A stretch of 64,000 bases of DNA from positions 19,663,701 to 19,727,700 of the forward strand of contig OZ024890.1 of NCBI GenBank assembly GCA_964017195.1, read 5' to 3'. Of the stretch, positions 1 to 10,975 are shown piece by piece. The position numbers and the translations under genes are program-made. The DNA comes from Siderastrea radians (Eukaryota; Cnidaria; Anthozoa; Scleractinia; Rhizangiidae). The notes beneath the pieces were generated by a model that was not told where the DNA came from, made no database searches, and saw only the letters and a program-made list of their open reading frames with translations. How positions within the stretch are numbered: position 1 is the first letter of the stretch; each line of letters begins with the position of its first letter.

Positions 1-53
1 ATAAAAAGAGCTTAAAGGCGTGATGGACATTTCCTAAAAACAAACATTACTTT

Positions 54-1860
54 TCAAGAGACTTTTTTTAATTAAAAACACCAATTCACGCAGATTAATT
101 AAACGATACTGATCTAAGCAGCATGGGTGCAACTGTAGTAGACCCTAGCGGACGGTTCTTTTAAATTTATCTTTAAGAAAGATCTTTTTATGGTTTTTCG
201 TGGTTGTTCTAATGAAACGATATCTTATAACTTACCAAACGTTATCTCGAGATACTGACGTCTCCTGAGTAGATCAGTTACCGTACAGTTTTCTCGAATA
301 AGCGCCCACGCTGTAACAAGCGCCCTCCCCAGAACAAGTGCCGACCCACTCTGGCAAAATAGCAAATAAGAGCCCCCCCCTCCCATCCCCTATCTTTCTT
401 AAATAGTAAGGATATCACAGGGAAAGCCTATTTCTGTTGTATCTGTACGTACACCGGCCGGGACTACGGTGTTCACATAAGAAAGTTTAACAAACGAAAA
501 ACATTAATGTTTATTACATTTACAGGGATAATGTTGTAGATCTTTAATTTTCTATATGAAGATTTAGCCAAAATAAAGTTACAGTTCATTGAATAAAAAA
601 GTCAATAGGCGCCCCCCCCCCCCCATCCCCTCCCCCTCGATTGAGCGCCCTCCTCTGGACAAGTGCCCACCATAAGTCAGTGCCGTTTGAGGAAATACAG
701 TATTTTACAGGAGATTTTTTGAATTAAAAAACACTACTTCATGCAGATTACTTAAGCGGTGCTGATTGAAAGGGACTATGGGGTGCGGAGGGTAGTGGTT
801 AGCGCGTTGGACCTCAGAGCTGACGGTCGGTGGTTCGAGGCCCAGTCCCTGCCGTCGTGTTGTTTCCTTAGACAAGAAATTTTACCCCACGCTGTCTCTC
901 TCCTCCCAGGTGTATAAAATGGGTACTGGCGACATACTGCTGGGAGTAACCCTGCGATGGACTGAAATCCTATCCAGGGGGGGGGGAGGGGGGAGTAGCA
1001 ATACTCTCAGTTGCTTCATGCTACAGAAACCGGGTTAAGCTCCGGCCGTGTGGGCCTTCTTGGCTCGTGTGCCACTTAACCTTACCTTACTCAAAACTTT
1101 TAAAACACATAATGGAATCACGAAAGCCAAAGTAATGGTTCAGGTTTGTTTAAAATCACTCTGCTAGTTTTCTGAAACTATAAATAACTGTCTTTTGCTT
1201 CGGATGTTCAGGATGAAATTGGATTGCAACTCAAGTTAATCTTCTCTCTTGTCTTGTTCTCCCTTTGAGAAAATTACTTGCCAACTTGCTGTTGGGTCCT
1301 AGGAGAATTTTTTTACGAGAAAAGGCCCTTAGTTTTGATTATAGTATAGTTTTGACTAAAAACATAGAGTTTCCTAAGACGTAGCTTAAAGCAGGCTATA
1401 TTGGATGGTTTAGTACGTACTGTCGTGGTTGTGTTAACTGACAAAAAGACATTGCAGAAATCTAGTCATAGACGCCTTTGAATGAAATACGTCAGTTATC
1501 TTTCAAGGAATTTTTAAATTAAAATATAACTCATTTTGATTTAATCTACTTGAACGGAATTGTTGTAGTTCTCTAAAAAGCATGCAGAAAGCTTTTATTT
1601 AAATAGACTTGATGTCGGGTGGTCTAGCACGTACTTTCGTGGTTGGTTTAATGTAATCTCGAGATACTGACGTCTCCAAAATATGGCATCGTTATTTTTG
1701 AAAGAGATTTTTGATTAAGAACCTTAATTCAGGCAGATTAATCAAATGATGCTGATTTGGCAGCACGAAAGCAACTGTGGAAGGTACTTGCAGACGATTT
1801 CTTGAAAATAACTGGGCTTTTTTTTCGTTTAGGGTAGACAGGCGGTCTAGGATTGTCATT
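54..1860. repeat. Diverged copies of a dispersed repeat
   Basis: Four related stretches start near 54, 713, 1500 and 1703. Each opens with a T-rich run, then a segment resembling AATTCANGCAGATTAATTAA and a GATACTGAT-like word. Two of them also share TCTCGAGATACTGACGTCTCC-like sequence (near 245 and 1658). The copies are well diverged and have no coding potential. The family is not recognised. C-runs near 367 and 610 sit next to GCGCCC and CAAGTGCC words that also occur twice. No host gene is visible in 1-2560. Confidence 0.45.
771..1090 (+). mobile_element. tRNA-derived SINE
   Basis: The head has an RNA polymerase III type promoter: an A-box-like GGAGGGTAGTGG at about 788-799 and a B box GGTTCGAGGC at 832-841, spaced as in a tRNA gene. 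It is followed by about 250 bp of non-tRNA body (CCCAGTCCCTG, a G-run, then CGGCCGTGTGGGCC) ending near CCTTACCTTAC. The lack of a foldable full cloverleaf plus a long tail argues for a SINE rather than a tRNA gene. SINE ends are approximate. Confidence 0.7.
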
Positions 1861-2560
1861 TTTGGTTTAATATCCAAAAGATGCTCACACCTTATCAGGA
1901 GAGGTATTCATATTTACATTTTTATTATTAATTCACATTTACTTAATATTTCTTTTGTTTGTATTCTTAGTTCATCATTATCCTGTAATTGTATACTACC
2001 TGGGTCTCCTGGAGCCTACAGTCAGAGAGTGAGAAAATAACACGGGGTTTGTCTTGTTGGGACTTCGGGTCCGTCCTTCCCTCACCCTTGCTCACTATTC
2101 GTCTTGAGCCAAACTAATTTTCGTTTTATTGTTTTCGTTTCATTTAATTTTTGTTGTATTTCTGTAAATGAGTACTGATGGAAGTTTCTAAACAAACAAA
2201 TAACGTAAACAACAACAACAATAGCAAAATCCCGACGTGATAGACGTGTTTAAAATATATGAATCATTTTTGAAGAGATATTTTATTTCGTCTTCTGTCT
2301 TTCTTTAATTGCCGTAGGAATCAGTCCGTTTCCGTTTATGTTTTTACTTCGAAAGTTTTACTGATCCAGGTCTTCAACTCTCAACGCCTTGTCGCTGTGG
2401 TCGTTCCAGTTTAAAAACTATTTCAATTTACAACGATAAGAGATATTTCAATTAACGGCAAACCAATTTGTCGTATATTTCTGAAATGTTGCCCTAAATG
2501 GTCTTGTGAAAAGAGTTCTTTTGAAAAGCACAAAGAGTTTGATCCCTTCTTATTTAAGGA
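1861..2560. other. No gene seen
   Basis: AT-rich sequence with only short, unsupported reading frames. No RNA gene or repeat family is recognised. Confidence 0.5.
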
Positions 2561-2737
2561 ATATACCACACATTTCTGTGGCTTATTGGCTCAATAAACC
2601 ACGCGGGATGTTACAAGGACACGAGAAGAGATTGTAAGTTACGAGCCGAACGCAAGTGATTTACAAGCTTTTCGAATGTTATTCCAACATCCCAAGTGGT
2701 TTATTGAGCCAATAAACCATAGAAATGTGTGGTATAT
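2561..2737. mobile_element. Palindromic MITE
   Basis: Terminal inverted arms of about 50 bp: ATATACCACACATTTCTGTG at 2561 is matched in reverse complement by sequence ending GTGTGGTATAT at 2737, and both arms share TTATTGGCTCAATAAACCA. The centre is about 70 bp of unrelated sequence. There is no coding capacity. A clear target-site duplication is not seen. Confidence 0.7.
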
Positions 2738-2950
2738 TGCTTTTATATAATAACCGCATTTTCGATGTGATTTACTGGTATAATAATCAATAGGTATTGA
2801 CCAATCACAGCGCGTGCATTATCTTCAGTTATTGTATAAAATTGATACGGTTTAACACCCCTCCAGCTAGATAACAATTTTTTCCCTTGTAGTATAAACG
2901 AGGGACAATGCGACACAAAGGAATTCTGGGAAGATGACACTTAGAGCAGG

Positions 2951-3194
2951 CCTGCACCGATCCAAAGCGGCTCTGTGATTGGCTAGTTAGCAAGAACAAT
3001 AGAATATTTTTTCACGAAATGATGTGGTACATGTGTCGTTGATTATTTCACATTGGCTTTGAAGTCGACTTCTTTGTTTTATTAGTAAACCAACTATTAG
3101 GTCCCCTTTCTTCAAATATCACATCATTTCGAGCAAAGTTTCCTATTCTTCTCGCTAACAAGCCAGTCACAGTGCCGCTTTCGATCGGTGCAGG
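2951..3194. mobile_element. Small inverted-repeat element (MITE-like)
   Basis: The left end CCTGCACCGATCCAAAGCGG at 2951 is matched by the inverted right end GATCGGTGCAGG closing at 3194. The imperfect arms are about 45 bp and include the GATTGGCTAGTTAGC / GCTAACAAGCCAGTC pairing. A related end sequence recurs at about 6305-6335, which supports a repeat family. No target-site duplication was identified. Confidence 0.55.
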
Positions 3195-3267
3195 GAGACC
3201 TCTTCCTTAAGAACGAAGAAGACCTCAAACCACGACAAAGGACCGTGTCAGTTGAACCTCTGGGTTC

Positions 3268-3990
3268 TACCGGCTGTACCGAGCGTACCGAGTGTACCGA
3301 GTGTACCGGCTGTACCGAGTGTACCGAGTGTTACGAGAGTACCGAGTGTACCGGTTGTACCGGTCGTACTGAGTGTACCGGTTGTACCGGTTGTGCCGAA
3401 TGTACCGAGTGTACCGAGTGTACCGAGTGTACCGGTTGTATCTGTTGTACCGAGTGTACCGAGTGTACCGAGTGTACTGGCTGTACCGAGTGTACCGAGT
3501 GTACTGAGTGTACCGGCTGTACCGAGTGTACCGAGTGTACCGAGTGTACCGGTTGTACTGAGTGTACCGGCTGTACCGAGTGTACCGAGTGTACCGGTTC
3601 TACCGGTTGTACCGAGTGTACCGAGTGTACCGAGTGTACCGGCTGTACCGAGTGTACCGAGTGTACCGAGTGTACCGAGTGTACTGAGTGTACCGAGTGT
3701 ACCGGTTGTACCGGTTGTACCGAGTGTACCGAGTGTACCGAGTGTACCGAGTGTACCGAGTGTACCGAGTGTACCGAGTGTACCGAGTGTACTGAGTGTA
3801 CCGAGTGTACCGAGTGTACCGAGTGTACCGAGTGTACCGAGTGTACCGAGTGTACCGGTTGTACCGAGTGTACCGAGTGTACCGGTTGTACCGAGTGGAC
3901 CGAGTGTGCCCGCTGTACTGAGTGTACCGAGTGTACCGGTTGTATCGAGTGTACCGATTGTACCGGTTGTACCGAGTGTACCGATGGACA
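3268..3990 (+). repeat. 9-bp minisatellite (about 80 units)
   Basis: Head-to-tail units of GTACCGAGT, with variants such as GTACCGGTT and GTACCGGCT, run for about 720 bp. The unit length is a multiple of three and contains no stop in any frame, so long reading frames appear automatically (Thr-Glu-Cys / Thr-Gly-Cys in one frame, Val-Pro-Ser in another). A 268-codon frame beginning at 3188 reads through the whole array, but nothing outside the array looks like protein. It is treated as non-coding satellite DNA. Confidence 0.85.
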
Positions 3991-3994
3991 GTAA

Positions 3995-5630
3995 AGAGGA
4001 ATTTCTTTCTATCGTTTGAAAATTTCGATGGAAAAGAATTGCCTAAGTGCTACCCTGGAAAAGCCACAAACGTAATAATTGGTTACAAATGTAAATAAAT
4101 CTTTAAATGTAAGAACGACTGACCTCAAATTTAATAAAGCCCTCAAATATGGTAAGGATTGATCACAATAAAACCGGTGCAAGACCATTAAGCGCTTTGT
4201 ATGTTGTAACCTAAATTTTGAAGTCAAGCGCGATATTTGATGGGGAGTGAATGCAGATCAGGAAAAAGAGGAGTGTGCTGCTTGAACTTTCTACTATAGC
4301 GTAGTGAGCTGCGGCTACAGTAAATGATGGCGTGGACCAAGGTGGACCAAGGTCTTGTTTTCCTTTCGAATGACGTTTTGGTCCTAATTATTCCCCATTT
4401 CAAAGCACCCTCCTATGTCATGCGTAAAACCAAATGTACTAGTTTGGAAGTGATAATCATTTTCAGGAAGATCAGAGGTAAAACTCATGATCATCAATGT
4501 TCTTATTTGTTACTGTAGAGCAAGATCCAAAGGAAAATAGACCTATTAAGTCTTAGAGAACGTTTAGAGGTTTGCCTTAAAAGATGATGAATTTGGCATG
4601 ACTCCACTTAACTGGTAGACTTTTCCAAATAATACTGGCCTAGTGAGTAAATGAATTGTTAAGTGCTTTAGACTCAGAACGTGTGTGTTTAAATTTCAAA
4701 TTGTCTTTTAATTAATGGCTGGTTATATGTTCCGTAAAAAGACTCCTAATGCTATCTGGGTTTAAGTTTTGGTAAGCTTACAGTGGCGGATCCAGGATTT
4801 TTGAAGGAGGAGGGGGGATGACCTGATATAAAGATATCGGAACAATCCGAGACAAAATCGCCTCGGTGATAGTTTTGTTCCCTTTTATAATTTCAGGCTT
4901 AAACGACCCCAAAGAGGGGGGTGGCTAGCAACCCAATCCACCCATTCCCCCTGGATCCGCCACTTGTTTGGTAGGCAATGCAAGCAAGTCTCCTTTTGCA
5001 AATCGAAGATAAAGAGTTCCATTTAGCCTTGCTCAGTACTTGATGCTTTGGAACAGATGGACTTATGTTATGGATCAATCTAGCAACACGGATATAAAAT
5101 GGGGCTGGAAGGCCTACGCGACTCCTACTTCACGTCTTTGTTCGCCGCGCCTTATCTCGTTCCCTGGTGTTGACCATGCAATTTTGCTTCTTGTGTTTTT
5201 GTAGTAGGTTTAGTTTGGAGGATTTTTATATGGTGACTGAATTGAGCCGATACAACTTAGGCGTCGCATTTTTTTAAGACTTTGATCTCGAGGTCATATC
5301 TCATAAATCTTCTAATAACCGGTGGATTCTTGTGGCTCGCGCGCACTGTTTGTTATTCTCAGTTAAATTTGACCTCTGATCGTTTGTTAAGCGACTCGAC
5401 GTGGTTTCTATGTCGCTTCCGGCATATTAGGTACGTTGAATTTGGCTCGTATAGGAACTTGATCGATAGTTTTTGCCAACAATTTCATGGCAAACATCGA
5501 AACAAAAATACTGAGCCAAAGCAGAATAAAACCTACAATATGGACGTTTTATCTATGACGGGACATCTCTATGGGACATTTACAAATAAGAAATATATTT
5601 ATTTCTTGAACAAGCAAACAGTTTTCATCC
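3995..5630. other. No gene seen; contains one MITE
   Basis: No supported gene. The stretch from about 5140 to 5630 precedes the decayed PLE and may be part of the same element, but this cannot be shown from sequence alone. Confidence 0.45.
4781..4965. mobile_element. MITE with CAGTGGCGGATCCAGG ends
   Basis: The left terminus CAGTGGCGGATCCAGG at 4781 is matched by the inverted CCTGGATCCGCCACTTG ending near 4965. The interior has G-rich and C-rich segments (GGAGGAGGGGGG, CCCATTCCCCC) that also pair. It is non-coding. Termini of this type are common in animal non-autonomous DNA transposons; the superfamily is not assigned here. Confidence 0.65.
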
Positions 5631-5635
5631 AACAA

Positions 5636-6140
5636 TAAAAAATTTACAGTTAAAATTTCAGACAAGGAAATCACATTCCTTGACACAGTTGTTTATAAAG
5701 GTGAACGATTCCAAAAAGACGCTATCCTTGACATAAAAACTCACTCTAAACCGGCTGAAACATTTCAGTACACACATTACACCTCCAAAGGCGAAGCTAT
5801 TAGACTTCTACGAACAAATTCCTCAGAAAAAATTTCCAGGAATCTCTCTCTAATTTCAAAACACGCCTTCTCGCGTGTGGATACCCCAAAAACTTAGTGG
5901 AGAGAATATTATCTGAAGTCTCCTTCGCCGGAAGTCAGTCGGCTTTGAAACAAAAGAAAAAAGACTCACGAGCAAATATTACCATTTGTCAGGAGTTGAA
6001 AACCTAAAAAATATATTGATGCACAAATGGAGTTTAATTCAAAATCAGCCATTGCTGAGGACCATTTTCAAAAAGCCTTCTATTACATCATACAAGAGAG
6101 GCAAATCACTAAAAGACATGCTCGTCGTGAGAGCAAAGCA
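5636..6140 (+). pseudogene. Decayed Penelope-like element, RT C-terminal part
   Basis: A conceptual reading from about 5641 gives a run containing EITFLDTVVYKGERF, then KTHSKPAETFQYTHYTSKGEA and LLRTNSS, which is the C-terminal part of a PLE reverse transcriptase (the TFLD segment and the following Lys-Pro/Gln-Tyr block). Downstream, in shifted frames, LLARGYPKNLVE-like, LKNILMHKW-like and GKSLKDML-like stretches continue to about 6140. Several frameshifts and stops make it inactive, and a PLE-typical segment between TS and KGEA is deleted. No GIY-YIG domain is seen after it. PLE identity is from remembered family features, not from a search. Confidence 0.7.
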
Positions 6141-6191
6141 GTGAAGGTACAATAAATTCCACGTCGCAAACAAAACTTCACAGTAGGGAGT

Positions 6192-6335
6192 CTGTGCAGG
6201 CCTGTCACGATTGTTATACCTTGGAGTTCCCCCTCGAGAAAACCTGTCATGTGATTGGCTCGGTACACCCGGTACGGAAATGCTCAAAGCAGAGCAAAGC
6301 GGACCAATCAAAGAACCGCTTTGGAACGGTGCAGG
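6192..6335. mobile_element. Relic related to the 2951 element
   Basis: The right part reads CCAATCAAAGAACCGCTTTGG followed by GAACGGTGCAGG, closely matching the reverse complement of the left terminus of the element at 2951. The left end GTGCAGGCCTGTCACG also resembles it. The copy is short and diverged, with unclear borders. Confidence 0.4.
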
Positions 6336-6339
6336 TCAA

Positions 6340-7430
6340 CAGAGTGTTTATTGATATTGAAGATATTTTTATTCCCAGAGAGACTAAAAAGTAGATTAAG
6401 GCATGCTATGTTATTAAAATGCCATTGAAGCGAGGCGCTCGGGCACGTGTCAAGAAAGGAAAAACTGCACGTGAGTGAAGCGGGAAGAAATTCGTTTAAG
6501 ATTGACAAGTCTGATAAAAGGAAGTACCCTGTTTTTCACGATCGTTTTATTGATTTCGATTTATTTTATCGTTCACTGATTGCCACTCAGTCAAATTTGT
6601 AATTGTGTATTAGAAGATAAAACTTTTTTTTAATATCTAAATCTTATTTTCATACGTCTGCTACAAAAAGACTTGCATTCAAATAACCTCTACGTGTATT
6701 TGGCTTTCCGAGGTCTGCTATTCGAGGCACGTTGTTGATTCGAACGTCGGTGCTGACAAAAAATACCACATCTGCAAAATAAGACACAAATTTAAAATGT
6801 TTTAACGATCAGTAATCTGGGTGTAGCCGGAACCGACGCCGAAGCTGTTTCTGATATGTAAATGACCCTCGCATATACGTAAAGGCGTCTTTAGGCGCCT
6901 TATAAGTGTCATGACTGCCTCTCGTTGCAATATTTCATTAGCCCGGAGCGGGCGTCTGTACACAGGGCAAATGTCGGTCGTAAAGAGTATATATGACTAG
7001 TCAAGTTTGTTTTTGTTTTGTTTTGCCTGATCGATCAACCGATTTTTACGAAAGAAAAAGGGCGAGTGAAAAGCAAACGTTTTATTTGGATGGCACGTAA
7101 GTACCCCTTAGTACTTGTATATTATTTTTGACGACAAGTTAGTTCTCAAGAAGCCAAAAGTACCAGCTGATTAGATGAGACAACCGCATCACTTGGCAAA
7201 AAATATTCTTGCAAGAAAATTCTTCAGGAAATTATAAGTAATACTTCTCGATTGGTGTACAAAAAACAAACCTTAAGTGTTTCCTTACAAGAACTGACCG
7301 ATAAAAAACCCTGACGGGCGGATGTTAAAAGACATTTGATACTTTTCATCGGGGCTTGCTAAATATTTAGCATTAATTAGCCACGGCAAAAACAAAACCT
7401 AACTAAGATTCAGTTTGTTATTTCGGAAAA
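6340..7430. other. No gene seen
   Basis: No supported coding region, RNA gene or recognised repeat in this AT-rich interval upstream of the first GPCR. Confidence 0.5.
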
Positions 7431-7433
7431 AAA

Positions 7434-7795
7434 ACACCTGCTTGTGATCAAAATTTAAAACATAGATTAATGTTAATATTTCCATTTGGTAAAGGTACCA
7501 TTAAATTTGGTGAAACAACTAAATCAGTGTGCTTCAAATTGGTAAGCATAAATTCGAGACGTGGCTGGGTCACCTCCTATATCCTTCTAAGCTGGAATAC
7601 AAATTAAAGAAAAAGAATAACACCTGCTTGTGTTAAAAATTTAAAATAAATCAGTTATGGCTATTATTTCCATTAAGTAAAGTTTTTACCTATAAATTTG
7701 ATGAAGCAACCTAAACAATGGGCCAAGAATTAGTGAGCATAAATTGTAGACATGGCTGGATTTCGCACACTTTAAAATTTGAATATAAATTGAGA
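7434..7795. repeat. Two diverged tandem copies (about 185 bp) upstream of a GPCR
   Basis: The block beginning ACACCTGCTTGTG near 7434 is repeated near 7620. Both copies continue through AAAATTTAAAA, ATTTCCATT, TAAATTTGATGAA-like, GAGCATAAATT and GACNTGGCTGG words. The second copy ends about 200 bp before the GPCR start codon. It is a local duplication in the promoter or 5' leader area of the gene at 7992. Confidence 0.65.
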
Positions 7796-7991
7796 GAAGA
7801 GTCAAGAGTATTATGATGGACAAATGAAAAACCCCGAACACTTTCTAAAGCTTGTCTTGGATTAGTCAAGAAACTCAAAAGTTGCAAATTACATCCATAG
7901 AAAATCTGATGATAATACTTTTTCATTTCATTGTGTTTAAACATGTTTAGCAGCCTAATCAAGTTTACGCAGACAGCTGCTGGCCTTCGTC

Positions 7992-8972
7992 ATGAACACA
8001 ACGCTTCTAACTTGTTTCTTTTTGGATATCAACTTGGACAAGACCCAAGAAACGTACATTGCAAACATCCTAACATGCATTCTCAATTCAATGTTTTCTC
8101 TGATAACTTGCTTGGGAAATTTTGCCATTCTACACGCGATTCGGAAAACAGAAGATCTTCATTCGCCATCCTTCGCCCTTTTGTGTTGCCTCGCCACATC
8201 GGATCTTCTTGTTGGTCTGGTTTGCCAGCCATTTTTCGTGGCATACAAAATAGCCGAGATAATGGGGAATTTTAGAGCGTACTGTACGTTACGAATGTTC
8301 CAATCCATAACAGGTTGGATAACTTCTGGCGTATCTTTACTAACTTTAACCGCTGTGTCCATTGATCGTCTTCTCGCTTTGACTCTTCATTTAAGCTACA
8401 ACATGATCGTCACTGTTCCTAGAGTGTTTCAAGCTGCCCTTTCTCTCTGGATCCTTTCAATAATACTTGTTATGTCAAGGTTCTGGCTGAGCTCTACAGA
8501 CTGGATATTTTTGCCTGTGGTCATTTTGCTTTTAACATTTCTTGTTACAACCTTGAGTACCTCCAAAATATTACAGATAGTTCGAAGACATCGACGCCAG
8601 ATAAACGGCCAAAATGTGGCTGGTCCTCAGTCCAACACCGCTGTAAACGTGTTCAAGTGTAGAAAATCTGCTGTGACTGTGCTTTATGTTTATGGATTGT
8701 TCTTTGTTTTCTATCTTCCGTTTTGTCTGACAATGCTTGTGGAAGCTTTTATTGGATACACAAGAACGGTGAAGATTGCCTATGACTACGTTACAACTGC
8801 TGTTTTTATCAATTCCTTCTTGAATCCTCTGGTATACTGCTGGCGAATAAGAGAGATACGACGAGCTGTTAAGAATAATGCTTTGTGGAAGAAAACGAGA
8901 AGACAAATGACTCAAAGTACATCTTTCAATCTTCACCAAACAGGAACACGAAGCGATGATCGACACGAATGA
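7992..8972 (+). CDS. Class A (rhodopsin-like) orphan GPCR, subfamily A, intact
   Basis: This 326-residue single-exon seven-transmembrane receptor would sit in the plasma membrane and couple to heterotrimeric G proteins; its ligand is unknown. Landmarks: an N-glycosylation sequon NTT at residues 2-4, Cys8, TM1 with GN at 42-43, TM2 with LATSD at 67-71, Cys98 at the top of TM3, DRL at 125-127 in place of DRY, TM4 Trp153, TM5 Pro175, TM6 FYLP around 240-243 and TM7 NPLVY at 278-282. There is no Cys in extracellular loop 2. The start is chosen because MNTT..C aligns with the other array members. The C-tail is basic, then Ser/Thr-rich, and about 25 residues longer than in the next gene. Lack of the loop-2 Cys recalls the melanocortin/cannabinoid/EDG group, but orthology is not claimed. 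The neighbours are tandem paralogues. Confidence 0.92.
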   Translation: MNTTLLTCFFLDINLDKTQETYIANILTCILNSMFSLITCLGNFAILHAIRKTEDLHSPSFALLCCLATSDLLVGLVCQPFFVAYKIAEIMGNFRAYCTLRMFQSITGWITSGVSLLTLTAVSIDRLLALTLHLSYNMIVTVPRVFQAALSLWILSIILVMSRFWLSSTDWIFLPVVILLLTFLVTTLSTSKILQIVRRHRRQINGQNVAGPQSNTAVNVFKCRKSAVTVLYVYGLFFVFYLPFCLTMLVEAFIGYTRTVKIAYDYVTTAVFINSFLNPLVYCWRIREIRRAVKNNALWKKTRRQMTQSTSFNLHQTGTRSDDRHE

Positions 8973-9620
8973 CTGAGTTTCTTCACTTGTCTATTTAATG
9001 AAGGCGTTGTAGATTTCTTTCAGTTTTGCATTAACCGAGTCTTCTTATTATTATTACTTGTATTTTAATTTTTAAATTTTACATTCCTAAAAGTATTGTT
9101 TTAATCATTGTAAGTTTTGTATTTCATGTTTTTTTTCCGTCATGCGTTTTATACATGAGCCTCTGGCTCGGACATGCGGGGCAATCCCATCCCACGTATG
9201 ACGTTAATAAATGGATTGTTGGATTGTTGTTGTTGTTGATTAAAACTCTTTGAACAGTGACATCAATGATTCATCGGTAAGAAATTTTTTTTTTACATAG
9301 CACTATCGGAGGAGGAACTACGTTCACCCGTCTTTTTCATCTATTTCTCAAGTCACACCGAAACAACAGCTTCAAGGTAGTCAAGAGCCAAAATTTAGTT
9401 AATCGAATACTACAATGAACGATCATTATGGAAGTGGAACTCGCTTATTGCGCTATTCGTATAGGTTCCTCTCAACCTTTCTCAAACTCATTAATAATGC
9501 ATAAAGAGAAAACAAAGGAAATCACTACCGTGACGGTGGTTTGGACACCGGATCGTAATTAGCATAAAGTTTTGCGAACTTTTGCTTTGAATTTCTCCAA
9601 GAATTATGAATGGTTTGAGA
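8973..9620. other. 3' flank of GPCR; possible retroposon tail
   Basis: AT-rich 3' flank. About 9040-9240 reads like the 3' end of a retroposon: a TGGCTCGGACATGCGGGGC segment, then AATAAATGG, and a short (TTG)n tail. It is absent from the corresponding place after the paralogue at 14398. From about 9398 onward the sequence is duplicated at 15953. Confidence 0.4.
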
Positions 9621-9624
9621 AGCC

Positions 9625-9766
9625 ATATCAAAAACTCGAAAGAGTGTTTCATCATGTATCCAAACACCTCGAAGTCGGTCAAAAAACCTCGGCTGCGCCT
9701 CGTTTTTTCAACCCACTTCTCGGGGTTTGGATATCCTGATGAAACACTCTTTCTCGTGTTTGATAT
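9625..9766. mobile_element. Palindromic MITE
   Basis: ATATCAAAAACTCGAAAGAG at 9625 pairs with its inverted counterpart ending TTTGATAT at 9766, and the arms also share GTGTTTCATCA and CCAAAC segments. The two halves meet in a CTCGGCTGCGCCTCG centre, giving a near-perfect hairpin of about 140 bp. It is absent from the corresponding place near 16040 in the duplicated unit, so it arrived after that duplication (or was lost from copy 2). Confidence 0.75.
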
Positions 9767-10177
9767 ATTACTTCCACCACACCAGCGAAAAAGTTGCATA
9801 CACTGCATAGCACTGACGCCTCAAATGAAGCACAGGTAAATACCCGTCCTTTTTGGAACAGCATCATTAACACCATCATCAACAACAACAGCAACATTAA
9901 CAGAAAAAAAAAATAACAGAAACAAGAAAGACAGCAACATCAAAAACAACTGAACTGATAAAGCAGCACCACCACCGATAACGTAAAAGACCAATTTATG
10001 TTAACATAAATTGTAGTTAATGGGACAACCATGAGCGATCATGTTGGGGTTGTGTGACATACAATAAGATAGAGGGTAGGGTTTCACGTTTCACAGTTCT
10101 CGGCGACCACATGCGTAAGTAACGCAACTCGTAGGCTGAGCCAATCAGAATTCGTGTGTGTTTCACTGTCAATCAAT

Positions 10178-10178
<1 letters not shown>

Positions 10179-10233
<55 letters not shown>
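10179..10233. repeat. (AAT)n microsatellite
   Basis: Perfect AAT trinucleotide run. It makes an artificial poly-Asn reading frame. Confidence 0.9.
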
Positions 10234-10234
<1 letters not shown>

Positions 10235-10848
10235 TTTCGGCTTTAGGAGCACTTAACAGAGTCTCAGTGCTCTTACTTGCGGGCATTGAACATGAGTCTT
10301 GTGTTCATTCATTCCTCAGTTCGCTGCTAGCCGGCAAACTTTATCTCGCTTTGTTCGACGAAATTGCTTTACCCACCCTCCCCTCTGGCTTTAGCATGCC
10401 AGACACCCAAGAAAATAGAATGTTTTGTAAACAAACAGTAACTTACCTTATTGGATGTATTTAGTTGGGCCTTCGGCCTCCATGTTAAGAGATCAGCTCT
10501 TAGTTTCTTGGACCATGCATAGTTCGTGTACAGTTAAATATTCTTTGAGTATTTTGAGTATCCCACAATAGCTATAGGGATCTCCTTAAATAATATGTTA
10601 CAGGTAGCTGTTATGTTATGTTACAGTTAGCAGCTAACGCTGCTCGGGCTTATGCGGTTTACAGGCTACATCAAAGACGTCTTACGAACTGAATATTCCT
10701 GTCTAATCTCAAGAACTGCATAATTTAAGTAAGGAGTTAATCTTAGGTTCAGAGTTGTTTCTTTCTGAAATTCTGAAATTTCTGAAAACTTTGGGTTGGG
10801 ATTAAGTGTTCCTGGGTTACCATGGTAACCATGAATCTAAACTCCCTA

Positions 10849-10975
10849 AGGACTAAGGACCTCTCTCAGGGGATTGTGATCCCTGGAGAGGAGTAGGGAT
10901 TGTGACTTATGACTAAGGACCTCTTTCAGGGTATTGTGACCTGCACCCCTGGAGAGGAGGAGGGTTTGTTACCCC
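10849..10975. repeat. Short tandem duplication (about 64 bp unit)
   Basis: GACTAAGGACCTCTCTCAGG, with TTGTGA and CCCTGGAGAGGAG following, occurs at about 10850 and again at about 10914. These are two adjacent, slightly diverged copies with no coding content. Confidence 0.65.

Noticed and set aside
780..845. A tRNA gene
   Set aside because: A and B boxes are present but the sequence does not form a clear cloverleaf and continues into a long SINE body.
3188..3994. 268-codon Cys-rich repeat frame
   Set aside because: The 9-bp unit has no stop in any frame, so open frames are automatic; the unique flanks show no signal peptide or domain.
5282..5638. 118-codon frame before the decayed PLE
   Set aside because: No recognisable domain; probably part of PLE non-coding or chance sequence.
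10156..10464. 102-codon frame with poly-Asn
   Set aside because: Created by the AAT microsatellite; no similarity before or after it.
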